From Pseudovirgaria hyperparasitica (Eukaryota; Ascomycota; Dothideomycetes; Acrospermales; Acrospermaceae): a stretch of DNA of 64,000 nucleotides. Positions 11,128 through 21,629 of the stretch are shown piece after piece (the first letter of the stretch is position 1; every line of letters starts with the position of its first letter). The DNA lies in assembly GCF_010093815.1 (NCBI RefSeq), contig NW_022985549.1:2009494-2073493 (forward strand), written 5' to 3'. The notes under the pieces were generated by a model. It saw only the letters and a program-made list of their open reading frames with translations, did not search any database and was not told where the DNA came from. The translations under genes were made by a program, and so were the position numbers.

Positions 11128-12285
11128 GTCATATTAGATTAGAAAATAGATAAGGTACATGCTGTATAGTTGCATGGAGTCTGGTATCCATCACGTTCCT
11201 GGCCCTAGCCTCTATCCTTAGGTCTGTCATGACTCGCCTGAAATCTTGAAAGCGAACACTTTTTGTTTGATCAGACCCTGTGCTAATACCTATTGTAGCC
11301 TAGCCTCTCATCCATACACACTAGACCTGGATTAGGCACCTCCGGAGATACGTGTGTCACCATGAGCGAATTGGAAGGTTGAGCCTCCCGACCTTTGTTC
11401 ACCATGTGTATGAGAGAGTTCGACACCGTCTTGATGGGTTTATCTGCAGAGATTTTTACTAGGTAGAGTTGATACGATGCTAGTTTTCCGAAAATTTCCG
11501 AAGACCTATTTATGGACCGTGGCCCGTTCCAACTGCAGACTTTATTCTAGCGCTTTTATTCATTCGGGCCGACTATCTCTTCTTCTTCCCATCCTTTTGG
11601 GCGGTACGTTCTTAATACGCTTTCATGTTCCATTTGGTATTTGTAGTCAAAATTTGGGTTACCTTACTGGAATCCAAACTTGCCACAGGCGAAGCCATTC
11701 CAATTCATGGTAGGATTTTGAAGGATTTATGTGCACTTCCTATTCAAATGATGGGATACTTGTACGTAAATACCGCAGCGAGTGCTCCCTGGAGATTTTC
11801 TGGAAGTCTCTCGTCATTCATGCGGCTCTTCGGCTCCTATGACTCGGTAGCCAATCCAGAAGAGCTTCTCGACCTCGTGTGTGCAAATTGACATGGGAAG
11901 AAGGGAAAGCATGACTCGATGTGGATCGTAAGATCCCTGAAAGACTGGCATGTCACCTGCCCCATCGTCCAGATCTCACCCACGTTGAATCGTCAACCAG
12001 TCCTTCTGCCTCGTGTGCGTGTGTAACCTACGTGCCGCAAAATGAATTTCAAGTCACAAGTCTTCCATGTGGTCAACGGAACGATTGTGATAAGTGCGAT
12101 CTGTCCGAGATCTTCAGCACAGACTTTACGCGAGAGTGCTATGTACATAAGTGAAACAGATGGCCAAATTTTTGTCGGTCATCTTAAGACAGTCACATCA
12201 TATACATTCCTCGGACTGAGCCTTTGTAGCATCACTGAGCTGATTCCGCGTTTGACCTGTCAATACTCTTGAGCAATTCTTCATT
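11128..12285. other. intergenic, no supported gene
   Basis: Between the LINE and the orphan gene. Overlapping plus-strand frames of 66-88 codons (11477-11891, 11921-12272) shift against one another and show no domain or codon pattern I trust. An in-frame TGA lies just upstream of the ATG at 12286. Promoter and leader of the next gene are expected in the last few hundred bases. Confidence 0.35.
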
Positions 12286-13427
12286 ATGGCCTTCCTCGCT
12301 GGGTTGGCGCCCTTCGCTGGAATGGCACCGGCGAGTATAGCATCCCTCGGATACAGTCTTACCTCCAGCAGTGTTAGTCTGACCTCCAGCTCGTTGAGCT
12401 TGGTGAACTTCCACCGCAGTAAGCTCGCCCGTGAGGGTCCACACGGCCCTGTTATCCGGATAAAAGTGGGAGGGGAACCAAGAGAAGGCGAAGCATTCGG
12501 TGGGCGTATAGATGGTGTTTGGACATACAACGCACTTGACGAGCGGCGAGGCACGGCAAAAGGATCGAATATAGGTGCTGCAGACTACCATGACTTCTCA
12601 ATCGAGTCACCCGTCTGGGGTGAGCTCGCTAATTATGTTAATGTCAAGGCTGGGAATGACGCTGTTTGCATTGCGTGGATTGGAGTCACGCAAAAAGATG
12701 GCTCTGATTCAGATGGAGCGTGGAATGGCGACATAGGTATGTATGTTTTCGTTGTGCAGTAGGAGCCAGTGTTTGACATGGCTCAATAGGCGCTGCATGC
12801 GGCCAGTCGTGGTTTCACCAATACGAAGTTGCAGGACGCTGCGATGACTGTAAAGACGGCCTTTTTATACCTCGCTGCACCTGGCTCGACGGTGATCATA
12901 CGAACGATATTGTCAGCAAATCTATGAAATTCAACGTCTTGGCTTACAGCAACTCCTCCGTGCCGAAGACTAAGCTGGACGGTATTGTCTGCGACGCAGC
13001 GATATATGGAAATCATGATGAGATACCCGGTCGCCCTGCTGGACCCTCTGGTGGCAACATAGAAACGAAACGTGATGGTGTGGCAATCGCGAAGAGCCTC
13101 AAGCCTCGAGGCGTGCCTCCGCGGAAGCGCTGGATGAAGGACCGGTTAGTCGTTTCGCATGTGCCAGGGCATGATGCATCTGAACTCTGCAATTCCAAAA
13201 CAAGTTGGGGACCGGACTTTGTGGCAAATGGTTTCTTCTGTGATATGGAGACAAAAACGCTGCATCCACTGTGCGAAAACAACCCTATCGAGGGCTGTCA
13301 CGAACTTGATACGAGCACTAAAACTATACAACGGCGTGCTACTGTCGCTAAGCGTGAGGCGATTATCCCTCACAAGAGCTACAGCAATGTTAAAAAATGG
13401 ACTGCTGGACAGTCAGAGGATCTTTGA
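12286..13427 (+). CDS. conserved-looking orphan protein, possibly secreted
   Basis: Exons 12286-12736 and 12790-13427 join in phase 1 (GTATGT donor, CAATAG acceptor) to give 362 aa. The N-terminus is mildly hydrophobic (MAFLAGLAPFAGMAPASIASLG), which could be a signal peptide but is weak. The body looks globular and well composed: GGRIDGVWTYN, GELANYVNVKAGNDAVCIAWIGVTQKDG, then across the splice NGDIGAACGQSWF, CTWLDGDHT and TSWGPDFVANGFFCDM. About ten cysteines are spread through the second exon, which fits disulfides of a secreted protein. I do not recognise a named domain. An additional upstream exon encoding the true N-terminus cannot be excluded. Confidence 0.65.
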
Positions 13428-14897
13428 ACTATAGAAAGCGGTGAATAGACGATGATACCCTTTTCCTTTTAATGTTGGCGGTTTATATTTGGTTCGTCTT
13501 AACTCAGCGATTGTACATATCTTAGCGCAGTGACCGAATAGTCCTTATCGGGAGCATAGTTATAATTAGACAACAGATCCTAAAATGGATACTATGTTAC
13601 GTGTACGATACCTCGACAAGCATTTAAAAGAGAGTGGGTAAATAAAGATATCTAACAAAGGTATATCTAGTGTGCCTTGATGCGTTGGGTCTGAAGAGTA
13701 TAGAAATGCAAGACTATCAGCGATATACGCACCCTATTCAAGATGCTCTACCCAAATCCTAGTCTAAACAATGACTTAGAGTCAATGCCTCAATCACAGA
13801 CTGGACTAGTAGTATTCGCTAGCTTTCTGGTTTTCTGTTCCGAGCCTGTATTGGTGGAGCTGAGTTACAAGTGTAAACTTATGCATTAGACTCCCAATCG
13901 ACACTTTCCGTATCCTTGTAAGCCTGACAAGGTCAATATTGAAAGACGACATAACGCTTCGTTGATCCTCCCCTCAATGACAGATCCGTTAGCAGGGCTT
14001 AGTTTCACAGACATTCATTGAGGGAGAAATTTGATTCACAGATCATAACCTCAAATCTAGTTTCTATTCGTAGGTACGTAGTCTATCATAAATAACCTGG
14101 GATGAGCAGATGGCTGTTGTCAATGAGCTCAGAGGCATATAGCTGCGGAGGTAGGTACATGAATTTAAGGCGGGTAAAATCTGTACCAAGATCTAATTAC
14201 TAGGCCTTATCTACACCACATATTCTGGTGCCGCTCCGTGAGCCCAATAAGCTTCACTAGAATTGCATTGGAAGGTAGACGGAATACTGCCTCTTCCGGT
14301 GATTTCCACGGAGATGTCTGTGCCCGAGATGATTACGACGATAAAGATCCATTGTGCTGCCCCGCAAATGAGACACCGCGAATACTAATGAGAAAGCAGA
14401 TAACAGTGGGGAGCCCAACTCGATTGGCCCAACCTTGGAGTGGAAAGTAACACCGAGGGCGTAAATTAAGCTTATCTTGGAGTGGTCTTGTTTGGTCTTG
14501 GAAGTAGACTAAAGAAGCTTGAAAAGAGACCTCGGCAGGTAATATTCTCCTCCTGCCCGGTGGAGTTTGGCTTCCGCCCTTGAACAACAAGCCACGGCGA
14601 GCTTGTTCATGCTTATCTTCGCTCTAGTGTTGTTTTTCACTTCACTAGACACACTCATTTTGGTACGATCTACATGCTACTTATAGTTCCCCGCATTATG
14701 GCTGCCCTTGCAAGAAACTAACCATCGAAACTGCCGTGACTAGTATACAAAAGTATCCTTAGCTCGAAAGCATAGCGATACCATCCATGATGATCGTCTG
14801 CCTCGGGTCAGACTTAATGCTATATAAATAATGGCGTGCTTGTTCAGTCCGTGGGTCCAAACAACGTACAGGTGCTGCTTTCCTAAAGATTTACACA
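13428..14897. other. intergenic, promoter of sedolisin gene at its end
   Basis: About 1.47 kb with no credible coding frame; short frames at 14238-14590 overlap on both strands. The last 80 bp hold a TATA box and the 5' leader of the protease gene. Confidence 0.4.
14820..14830 (+). promoter_or_regulatory. TATA box of the sedolisin gene
   Basis: CTATATAAATA lies 68-78 bp upstream of the ATG at 14898, a normal distance for a short fungal leader. It is one of few near-consensus TATA elements in the window and suits a strongly regulated secreted-protease gene. Confidence 0.55.
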
Positions 14898-17009
14898 ATG
14901 CGATTCAAGCAGTTGGCTCTATTGAGTGCCCTTGTGGGGTCTGCCCTTACTCTCACAACACCTTCTCAGTATGAAGTACACGAGAAACGTAACGGTCCTT
15001 TGAGAAGATGGGTCAAGCTTTCGGAGGTTGACAGTACTGCCACGCTGCCAATGCGTATCGGCCTTACCCAAAGAAACATTCTCAACGGAGAGGGTGATAG
15101 ACTTCTCCATGAGATGTAATTGCATTTCTACTTCTATCAATCATAATCCCACGCTGACATAGTAATCAGCTCTCATCCTGATTCTGAGCGCTACGGTCAG
15201 ATCTACTCTGCAGACGAGGTCATCGAGATCTTCGCTCCATCTCAAGACACTGTGGATGCTGTGCGTGAATGGCTGGTCGAGGCTGGTATCGCCAAGAATC
15301 GCATCTCCCAATCTATCAACAAGCAGTGGATGCAGATGGATCTCGATGTCAAAGAGGCTGAGAAACTTCTGAAGACAAAGTACTACAACTATGAACACAA
15401 GAAGACTGGTGCTAAGACCGTTGCTTGTGACGAGTACCATCTTCCATCTCACATCCGTGAGCATGTCGACTACGTCACTCTCGGTCTCAAGCTCCTTGCT
15501 GGTGGTAAAGCCTCCAGTGGTCGGGACTTGAATGCCCGCAAGCGTGACGTGGAGAAGCGTGGGTTCCGCACAAACGGACAGTCTAAATTCGGTACGCCCG
15601 TCATTGGCGAAGTCCTGAAGGAGTCGCTCAGCAGCCTGAACAGCAGCAACCCACTTTCAATGTGTGACTCTATGGTCACCCCTGAGTGTATTGCAACTAT
15701 GTACAACATCACCAAGGCTACAAAGGCTGCCAAGGGTAACGAGCTCGGTATCTTCGAGGAAGGTGACTACTATTCCGAAACCGACCTCGTCGAATTCTTC
15801 GCTACGTTCGCACCAAATATCCCTCTTCTCACGCAGCCAATCCTGCGAGGCATTGACGGTGGTTTCGCTCCTATGGCTGTTGCAGGTGGCGAGTCCAATT
15901 TGGACTTCCAGATATCTTATCCTATCATCTATCCCCAGAACAGTGTACTCTTCCAAACCGACGACATATTCTACGCCTCGGGCCTGGAAGGTGGAGGTGG
16001 CTTCCTGAATACGTTCTTAGACGCTATTGATGGATCTTACTGCAACTACACCGCCTTTGGACTGACCGGCAATTCCAACATTGACCCCGTGTATCCAAAC
16101 CCCAATCCCCTCGGCTACCAAGGCAAGCTCCAGTGCGGTGTCTACAAGCCAACCCATGTCATCTCCATCTCCTATGGCGAGCAAGAGGATGATCTACCAA
16201 CCAACTACCAACAGCGTCAGTGCAGTGAGTTCATGAAACTCGGTATGCAAGGAGTAACTACAGTCATCGCTTCCGGTGATTCTGGAGTTGCGGCTCGATC
16301 AACTGATGACGGTAATGATGATGGCTGTCTCGGGAACGGAGAGGTATTCAATCCGGATTTCCCTGCCAGGTGAGTTTCGATACTAGACCAATCGACTATG
16401 TAGCTAACAATGTAAAGTTGCCCGTACATCACAGCGGCCGGGTCTACTTATCTTCCAGCTGGTGCTGACGTGAAGAAGGACGAGGAGATTTCCACCACCC
16501 GCTTCCCATCCGGCGGTGGCTTTTCAAACATCTACCCTCAGCCCGCATACCAAAAGGATGCTGTCAACACGTACTTGACCCAGCATACGCCTCCCTACAA
16601 GACCTACAGCACCTCTGGCACCAACAACCCGCCAGAGACCGTTACTAACGGTGGCATCTACAACGTGGCTGGCCGTGGCTACCCAGATATCAGCGCCGTT
16701 GGTGACAATGTAGTTATCATACTCAATGGTCTTCCCACTCTGATTGGCGGTACTTCCGCCTCAGCTCCTGTCTTCGCGGCCGTCGTCAACCGCATCAATG
16801 AGGAACGTATTGCTGTTGGCAAGAATACTGTGGGGTTCATCAATCCCGCTCTGTATGCGCACCCTGAGGTGCTGCACGATATAACAAACGGCACCAACCC
16901 TGGATGTAACACGCAGGGATTCAGTGCGAGCAAGGGCTGGGACCCAGTCAGTGGACTTGGGACTCCCAATTACCCCGCCATGTTGAAGTACTTTATGAGT
17001 CTCAAGTAG
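14898..17009 (+). CDS. sedolisin-type secreted serine-carboxyl peptidase (family S53)
   Basis: Exons 14898-15115, 15170-16369 and 16418-17009 give 669 aa. A signal peptide (MRFKQLALLSALVGSALT) leads into a pro-domain with the usual HPDSERYGQIYSADEV block, restored by the first splice. The mature part has the S53 catalytic set: Glu and Asp in GGESNLDFQ, the oxyanion Asp in SGDSGV and the nucleophile Ser in GGTSASAP. The C-terminal DITNGTNPGC to GWDPVSGLGTPNY matches the calcium-binding end. Such enzymes are acid-active tripeptidyl or endo-peptidases secreted for extracellular protein breakdown. Tri- versus endopeptidase activity cannot be decided here. Introns have GTAATT and GTGAGT donors. 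No residue appears lost. Confidence 0.93.
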
Positions 17010-18600
17010 ATCGTGATGTCGATTAATGATATGATGGTCGTCATGATCACCGCAGTTAGAGCTAACGGGGGTTTTGCATATATAAGCTGAATGCTTGACA
17101 TGAGTATATGAATCAATCATGACAATAAATTTTGAGTACAATGACTTCAACACCATGATGACATATTTCAATATTTGCTTGAACTTGGTAGCTCCTAATT
17201 TCAGCTCTAGCCGTGTCAGTATGGATAAGAACCAGTAGTGAGAGGGACATATTGAGATCTAGAACAAAATAACCAGAAGAAGTGTCGTTAGATATATTGA
17301 AATCCAAGTATATAGCTCCTTAGTACCAGAAGATGCTACGACATTGGAAGTAGAAGCCGCCTCCCAACACAGGAGTAATCCGATCATACTATGATAAGAG
17401 ACATCTTCTTCAGTCTACCTCACGAATGGATGAACTAGATGTCCTAATGGCTATAAGATATACATATCTATAGCTTCTCTAGGTGTTGACTATTATTAGA
17501 TAGACATAAGGCTGGTATCTCGGTGCCATGAAGAAATTCTTTCAGGCTTCTATTACCTATATACTTGTTATATCTATGGCACTTATTGTGTTCTAGTACT
17601 GCTAAACAGATACAATTATTGTAGTGTACTACTAGGTTAAGAGCTTCTATTTTCTATATTGGCTACAAGGAAATAAATGACTAAAGAGGATGTAGACGTT
17701 TGTAGGGTCTCATTTCAGAGACACGACCATCTACCTAAATATCTTGATTCTAGAAGCTCGTTCGAACTTATTGCTTTTCTAATTATAAAATAGAGAGGGA
17801 CTTTGAAAAACCATTTAATTGCTATAGAGGTTCAGCTATCTTCAATACTCTTATACATGTTCTACTGTTCCTAAAGTGGAATAACATATAGTGTCTATGG
17901 CAATGTTATTGGTGCTAACACCCCCTTGAATGTTCTATCACCGGGCTTCTGTGTGCCGTCAATTGCGATAGTTCTTTGTTAATATGCAGATAAAACCACG
18001 AAAAAGGAGTCATGTGTCGCAAGTAACATGTCTATCATGGACAATGATATCTTTGCTATATAACACACAGCTGCTCTTGCGCAGGAAACATCTATCCGAA
18101 AATTTTCCTGTTACCTTCAACAGCAGAAGGCCTCAGCCTCATCCAACGTCTCTTTTGACACTCATCACAATCCAACCTCTGACCCCTCAATCCCCATTGA
18201 ACTTCCTCACCTCCCGTCCATCAACCCACGCCCCAACCACACCCCCCTATTCCTCACCACTACCCAATGAGCCTCTTCCTCCTCGTTATCTTTCTCCCCA
18301 GCTTTATTCTTTCTGTCTAACACACAGCCCCGGAACCAGAATAGCACGTCCTTCCACTGTTGCAGTAGCGCCTCTACTGGACCCTCATCCTCGTCCTCGC
18401 ACATCTGTTCGTACAGCAGTGAGCGCAGGAGGCACAGGATCGTCAATGAGGCGAGTGGTGGTGAGGCGAAGCCGCGCATGGAGACCTATGCAGAGAGTGC
18501 CCATGGGAGGTTGGCCGATTTGGAGAGATGGAGGGCGGAGATTGGGATGGCGAGGGCGGTTGCGAGGGCTTCTGCAGAGGAGAGGAAGCTTAGCGGTCTA
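17010..18600. other. AT-rich intergenic stretch, possible old repeat
   Basis: The part from about 17300 to 17960 is rich in CTATA, TATCTA and TAG words and has no long frame, which resembles decayed, RIP-like sequence. I could not match it to any element or find ends. A 208-codon plus frame at 17984-18610 starts in this material and runs antisense across the end of the next gene; its composition (Pro, Arg, Thr runs) speaks against coding. Confidence 0.3.
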
Positions 18601-19697
18601 TTACGTTTGAGGAGAGAAGAGAATGCGGAGGAGGCTCTGCTGGGTATATGAAACGAGGATGTTGCGGAAGGCGATAAGGGTGCTATAATCTATAGAGGAC
18701 GTCATGATAGGGGGTAAGGAGGGGGATGAGATAGTGTGTATACAATGATACAGGAGATTTCAGGAAGGTCAAAGACTTACTGATGAGCGCGGTGGCCTCC
18801 AGCCAGATCATCTGATGGATCGACTCGAACGGATAGCCCAGATTTGCGAAGGTGCGGCAGAGCAGAGGGAGCTCGTCGTTGGCGTTCATCTCGGCGTACA
18901 CGCGCTCTGAAGGTGCACTACCAGGGAATATGGTGATTGGCTTATCAGTAACTCCTGAAAACACTTCGGAAAGCAGGTGAGCAGATGTATCCGGACCGGC
19001 AAACATCTTGACTGTATGTCGGTCCTTGAGGGACAGCTCGAAGATCATTGCACTAATGTGCGGCCTCGCGAGCTCCACGAAGATAGGAGAGGTATCATCG
19101 AGGCCGACGACATGCTCGGCGTTGTAAAGAATGCGAGTACGACTTATGAGTATAACTTGAGGGTCGGGAGTGTCGTTTGCAGACAACGCTTTGTCCTTCA
19201 AGTATTTTCGGATCTTGCGGTGTTGGAGGCTCAGAGCTATGATGAGAGCTTTCTTCGTTAGTCGCTCGATGTCAAGGCGATATTGCTGTTCCCAGCCACT
19301 GCCGGTGCTTCTCTGTTGGTATAAATGTTCAAGAACGTCTAAGTGAGTGTAAGCTTGAGATCTTGTGCATGAGACAATCCTATCAACATAGAAACATACC
19401 ATGGCGTGATCTCGCACCCTCACCAGCTAGCCCATCAAGTGGGCCGTAACAGAACTGGAAGAAAACCTCCAATGGGACATCTTCGTGTTTCGAACTGAAC
19501 TGCTCGAGTAGGGTACTTTCGACGACTGCAGCAGTCGAAGGCAGCGATGGGGTAGATGGTGGAGTCGAGTGACTAGTGGTGGCCGGATCATTATTTCCAA
19601 CGCCATTTCCAGAGATTTTCGATAAGCTTGGTGGAATAGGAGGCGCAACACGGATGGACTGTGGTGGCATAGGAAATTGGGACAGGAGCTCATCCAT
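18601..19697 (-). CDS. unrecognised conserved-looking intracellular protein
   Basis: Three exons on the minus strand, 19697-19400, 19338-18781 and 18689-18601, give 314 aa. The first join makes SRHDVLEHLYQQ and the second LEATALINYSTLIAFRNIL, both smooth. After a Pro/Ser/Thr-rich N-terminus (MDELLSQFPMPP) comes a helical region (VPLEVFFQFCYGPLDGL, RLTKKALIIALSLQHRKIRKYL), then mixed structure (VILISRTRILYNAEHVVGLDD, ISAMIFELSLKDRHTVKMF) and NLGYPFESIHQMIWLEA. There is no signal peptide or membrane span. I do not recognise the family. The third exon is the least certain; without it the frame would end in TLF..YRL about 35 codons after the donor. Confidence 0.6.
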
Positions 19698-21629
19698 CTT
19701 GCAAGTCTTGAGGATAGCTTCTAAAAAGGGTCTAAAGTTTTCAGGGGTATATCAAGCTACGATAAGAGGCTCCAGAGACTCATGTGCGTGGCGAGGTCAA
19801 GAAGTATGTTGTAATATGGGTCAAGGGAAAATCCAGCTTAGGAAATCAAAGGTCAGGTCTTATCAATCGAATTATGTTGTGCGGGAACCCGAGACACAGG
19901 TCCCCTGATGTGTCACTATTGCTTAAAGACACACCATCACTAATTATTAACAATGTTTCAGTTCTGAATAGGGCTAGTTCATTTCTATTCGCAAGTTTTT
20001 ACTCGAAAATGATTGTAAATAGTAGTATCCGATCAGGAAAATCTCTCCTCGTGCTCATAGAAAGCCTACAATAGAGTCACTCCCTTCCCCTCATATCTCG
20101 TCTTCGCCTGCCCCATTGCTCATATACATCCCTCCTAGCCTCAATGCCTTCTTCTGCGAACGCTCTATCCCGTTCAGCGTGCCTCATCGCTCATTTGTCG
20201 ACTTGCTCTGCGTCGTTCCTACAGACGTAGTTGCACTCGTTCTGCGTCAGCAATGCGGTAGGTGACTGTTGTGAGATGTTTGGTGTGGTGTGATATGAGT
20301 CTGCCGACGCTCAGGCACAGTGGAACTGCTGGAAGTGGCGATCAGTAAATTTCTTACTATAATTTGACGTCAGGAGTGATATTTAGACTTTTCCTAACCG
20401 ATGATCCTGTGATGCTGCTGATAGTAGCCCTAAACAAGCCGGTGTCTCTCAGTGAAGTTCTGAATTGTCCTAGGTCTCGTATTTTGGAGAAAGATCTGAT
20501 TTATAGGGGTTGGAATTCGCGTTCGATCGTCGAGATGTATTTGCGTAGGCCGAATATTAAAAGAGAGCTCTCCACATATCAAGATGAATAGAGTGGTATG
20601 AATTCGAAATCTTGAGGCATTACCAAAAGTAAGTTGCTTGGGCCGAAAGAGTAGGAACAACAGACTTCTCGTAAATACGGGGTCCACGTCCGCTTTGCTA
20701 AGCGAACCAGCACTGAAAGCACAAGGTGCGATTTCAGGTACTGTTCGACAAATTGGTAGTGAACAAGACAGCATATGTCTTCTCGAACTGTGCACAGCAT
20801 CTATTGTTACCGCCCTTGCGCCTGGCTCAACAATTCTCCAGTGCCTGTTTCGCACTAGAACTTCGACGACGGTATAACTATTTCCAATCTCAAGATCACA
20901 TAGCCAATCATCTACAGATACATGTTTCCAAGCTAGAATGACCCAAGCCCAACCCTGTGGCCATGCTTCCTCTTGAGGTCGGCGACAACACCATTGGCCC
21001 CACTTCAGGCTCCCTTGCGTGAAGGCAAAACCATTGAAACTCTGGTGTGAACGGCCCATACAGAGCAAGATAGACCGATGACATGTGAGTATAGTCTTTC
21101 ATGCGACAGACTCCTAACACTGTGGAGGGGCGCAAGTCCCATGACGACTCTCTTACTAGGAGATGTTAGCTCTCAAGTACTCACCCAAAATAGCTTAGCT
21201 TCACTATCTTGAATACATAGAATGACAATAGAAGGCGAGATTATAACATTATAGACTCTATAGCTAGTAGGTCTTAAGTGTGGAAGAATCAGTCTATGGC
21301 AGATGCCTCACAGCTGCGAGATATTGACGTGAAGTGACTAGGTCTTCCCAGACGATAGCGGAAAGATTCCCTATAATACAGGCCATAGAGCTTGCCATGT
21401 GTTACAAGACTCGTCTTCGAGGTCTAACGAGGGGCTATACGGGAGTGGAGGATCTAGTATTCGTTGTGAGTGCGGATTGGAATCCCTGACGGTGTGCAAG
21501 GACTAATGAAGGGACAGTAGCGAAATCGAATTGCAATACCGGAAGTCTGTTGTGTTACATTGATTAGAAATTATGAAATCTATGTCTATTATATCATTGC
21601 TGCACTTCTCGCATTACTTTATGCCGGAT
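19698..21629. other. intergenic, no supported gene
   Basis: About 1.9 kb. A 212-codon minus frame at 20430-21068 overlaps plus-strand frames and lacks features. A 36-codon minus frame at 20187-20077 (opening MRHAERDRAFAEEG, very charged) reads oddly protein-like but has no further support. Confidence 0.35.

Noticed and set aside
17984-18610. 208-codon plus-strand frame
   Set aside because: Low-complexity Pro/Thr/Arg composition, starts in AT-rich sequence and is antisense to the last exon of the minus-strand gene.
20077-20187. 36-codon charged minus frame (MRHAERDRAFAEEG...)
   Set aside because: Protein-like wording but too short, with no convincing upstream exon or partner motif.
20430-21068. 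212-codon minus-strand frame
   Set aside because: No domain, and opposing frames of similar length; composition looks random.
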